Origin: Armatimonadota bacterium
GTDB taxonomy: Bacteria; Armatimonadota; Fimbriimonadia; Fimbriimonadales; Fimbriimonadaceae
Length of the DNA: 44,757 nt
Direction of reading: 5' to 3'
Assembly: GCA_029781035.1 (NCBI GenBank)
Contig: JAKOXK010000036.1
Coordinates: forward strand, 1 to 44,757
How positions within the stretch are numbered: position 1 is the stretch's first letter; each line of letters begins with the position of its first letter. The notes under the pieces were generated by a model, which saw only the letters and a list, made by a program, of their open reading frames with translations, was not told the DNA's origin and ran no database searches. Shown one piece after another: positions 43,774 through 44,757 of the stretch. The position numbers and the translations under genes are program-made.

Positions 43774-44757
43774 TCAGTCTCCTGACTTCATCTCCTGGAG
43801 CAGCTTGTTGACTGCGTCCTCGAGCTCCTGGTCTCGGAGATCCTGGTACCGGATGACGCCTTTGCCGTCGAGAACGTAGATCGTCGGCCAGCCACGGACG
43901 CCCCATTTTGTGGCGATCGGGCCGCTCGTGCTACCATCTACGGCTTGCCGCCAAGTGATGCCTTGTTCTTTGAGGATTTTGTTGAGGACCGACCGGTCCC
44001 CGTCGCTGTTGATCCCGATGAGTGCGAAGGGCTTGTCTTTCAGACGCGCCACCATCTCCTTTTCATGCGGGATCATAGCCTGGCAAGGGCCTCACCAGAA
44101 GCCCCAGAAATCCAGGACGACGACTTTTCCTCGATAGTCGCTGACCTTGAACGCTTTGCCGTCTTGGTCGGTGGCCTCGATGTCGGGAGCGACCATCCCA
44201 ATCTGCAGGTTGTCGATGCGGAAGATCGCCACCGTCGCTTGCTTGCCAGCGTCAGTGTCTGAGTACTTGTCCTTCAACTGGACGTAGTACTCACGCCCTT
44301 TGGCCGCGTCTTTGGGTGTGCCCCAGCCGGGAGCGTAGACTTGAGCCTTCATTAGAATGGCCATGGCCTGAACGTCCCGATTGTTCGCGAGCTTCAGCAC
44401 GTCGTCGCACTGCTGGAGAACCCATTTGTCCCTGGCGTCCCCGTCGTTCGGCATGAACGAGTACGCGTACTGGTCGAGCATGCCCAGGACACGACCGAAC
44501 TCGCTGGAATTGATCTGATACTTCTTCAGGTCGGCGAGGCAATCGTCAGAGGCCTTCTGGTCGCCCACCCCCATCGCTAGGTTGAAGGCGAAACTACCGA
44601 TGGTCGCACCGATACCAGGCTTCGTACGAGCCCGTTTCTCGAGCGACATCGCTTTGGCAAAGTAGACCCGGTTCGGGTTCTGGGCCGGATCGAGTTTGAT
44701 TTTGGCCCGATCCTCTTCGGTTTTGGCCTCTTCGTAGGGTTTGTAGTAAGCCTCTTG
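43774..44757 (-). CDS. TlpA-like thioredoxin, candidate selenoprotein (W-U-G-P-C), 5' end off window
   Basis: This frame runs in from the right edge and ends at 43774, with 327 residues visible if the TGA at 44092-44094 is read through. The N-terminal part is helical, TPR-like and Ala/Lys/Asp-rich. Then come IGMVAPDIEATDQDGKAFKV and GKVVVLDFWGFW, the usual entry to a thioredoxin active site. TGA follows exactly where the first redox Cys belongs, and the same frame continues GPCQAMIPHEKEM, IGINSDGD, WGVRGWPTIYVLDGKG and a normal C-terminus, with no frameshift. Without recoding, the protein would lose its active site and half its fold. Selenocysteine insertion is the best reading; mutation from TGC or a sequencing error are alternatives. 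Confidence 0.75.
44058..44088 (-). promoter_or_regulatory. Possible bacterial SECIS-like hairpin
   Basis: Just after the TGA, CCTT (44088-44085) can pair with AAGG (44061-44058). Inner CA/TG and GC/GC pairs lead to a 9-nt apical loop starting about 15 nt after the TGA. The position suits a bacterial SECIS, but internal mismatches are present and the expected G at the start of the loop is absent. Found by eye only. Confidence 0.3.
44092..44094 (-). other. In-frame TGA, predicted selenocysteine codon
   Basis: On the minus strand the order is TTC TGG TGA GGC CCT TGC, coding F-W-U-G-P-C. Cys-to-Sec replacement at this position is known in thioredoxin-like selenoproteins. TGA serves as a normal stop in other genes of the window (for example the ATGA overlaps at 32618 and 34914), so a whole-genome code change is excluded. 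Confidence 0.65.

Noticed and set aside
44092-44649. Two separate genes, one ending at 44092 and one starting near 44076
   Set aside because: Both pieces are in the same frame and together form one thioredoxin fold; the split falls in the active-site motif. A single gene with a recoded TGA explains it better than two half-domains.
1-44757. CRISPR arrays, IS elements, integrases, attachment sites or prophage genes
   Set aside because: I found no regularly spaced repeats, transposase motifs or phage genes on either strand.

Overview
This 44.8 kb window is chromosomal bacterial DNA of moderately high G+C (roughly 60% by eye), with dense genes on both strands and no sign of phage, IS elements, integrases or CRISPR arrays. 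The gene style (many secreted hypothetical proteins, ThuA, DUF5107-TPR, CBM9-like and NPCBM-alpha-galactosidase proteins, UroD-like methyltransferases with HxDG motifs, a glutaminyl-tRNA synthetase) suggests a saccharolytic heterotroph, perhaps Armatimonadota (Fimbriimonadia-like) or a similar under-studied phylum. This placement is an inference; the window has no rRNA to test it.

Layout. 1-11 kb holds housekeeping and salvage genes: a truncated membrane protein, a GNAT acetyltransferase, adenosine deaminase, an M17 aminopeptidase, an AlkA-type glycosylase, a Spy/CpxP-like protein, a ThuA protein, the clpP-clpX operon with a UUCG terminator, an M60-like protease and a STAS-like protein. 11-13 kb holds glnS with a tRNA-Gln(CUG) 45 nt downstream on the same strand. 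13-20 kb holds a small DUF5808 protein, a secreted repeat protein, a TlpA-pcp pair, a YdeP-type molybdopterin oxidoreductase and small accessory genes. 20-25 kb is a sugar region: a CBM9-like protein, an AraF/AraH arabinose-type ABC transporter without its ATPase, and a GH27 alpha-galactosidase.

25-41 kb is the most striking part. A DUF5107-TPR protein and a GH38-type alpha-mannosidase flank a corrinoid methyltransfer locus. On one side of a ~100 bp divergent promoter region are DUF1638 and a RACo-type reductive activator. On the other side is a tightly overlapping operon of a corrinoid protein, four UroD-superfamily methyltransferase-like proteins, a homocysteine S-methyltransferase and a fifth UroD-like protein. 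I infer a multi-substrate demethylation system in which UroD-like proteins move methyl groups onto the corrinoid protein, the homocysteine methyltransferase accepts them to make methionine, and RACo (with DUF1638) repairs oxidised Co(II). The flanking glycosidases suggest methylated plant or microbial glycans as one possible methyl source.

41-44.8 kb holds a P5C dehydrogenase (PruA/ALDH4 type), a small membrane protein, a DUF1579 protein and, running off the right edge, a TlpA/thioredoxin-like gene. In that gene an in-frame TGA sits exactly where the first cysteine of the WCGPC redox motif belongs, while the domain continues intact beyond it. This is a strong selenoprotein candidate (W-U-G-P-C) and the second major observation of the window.
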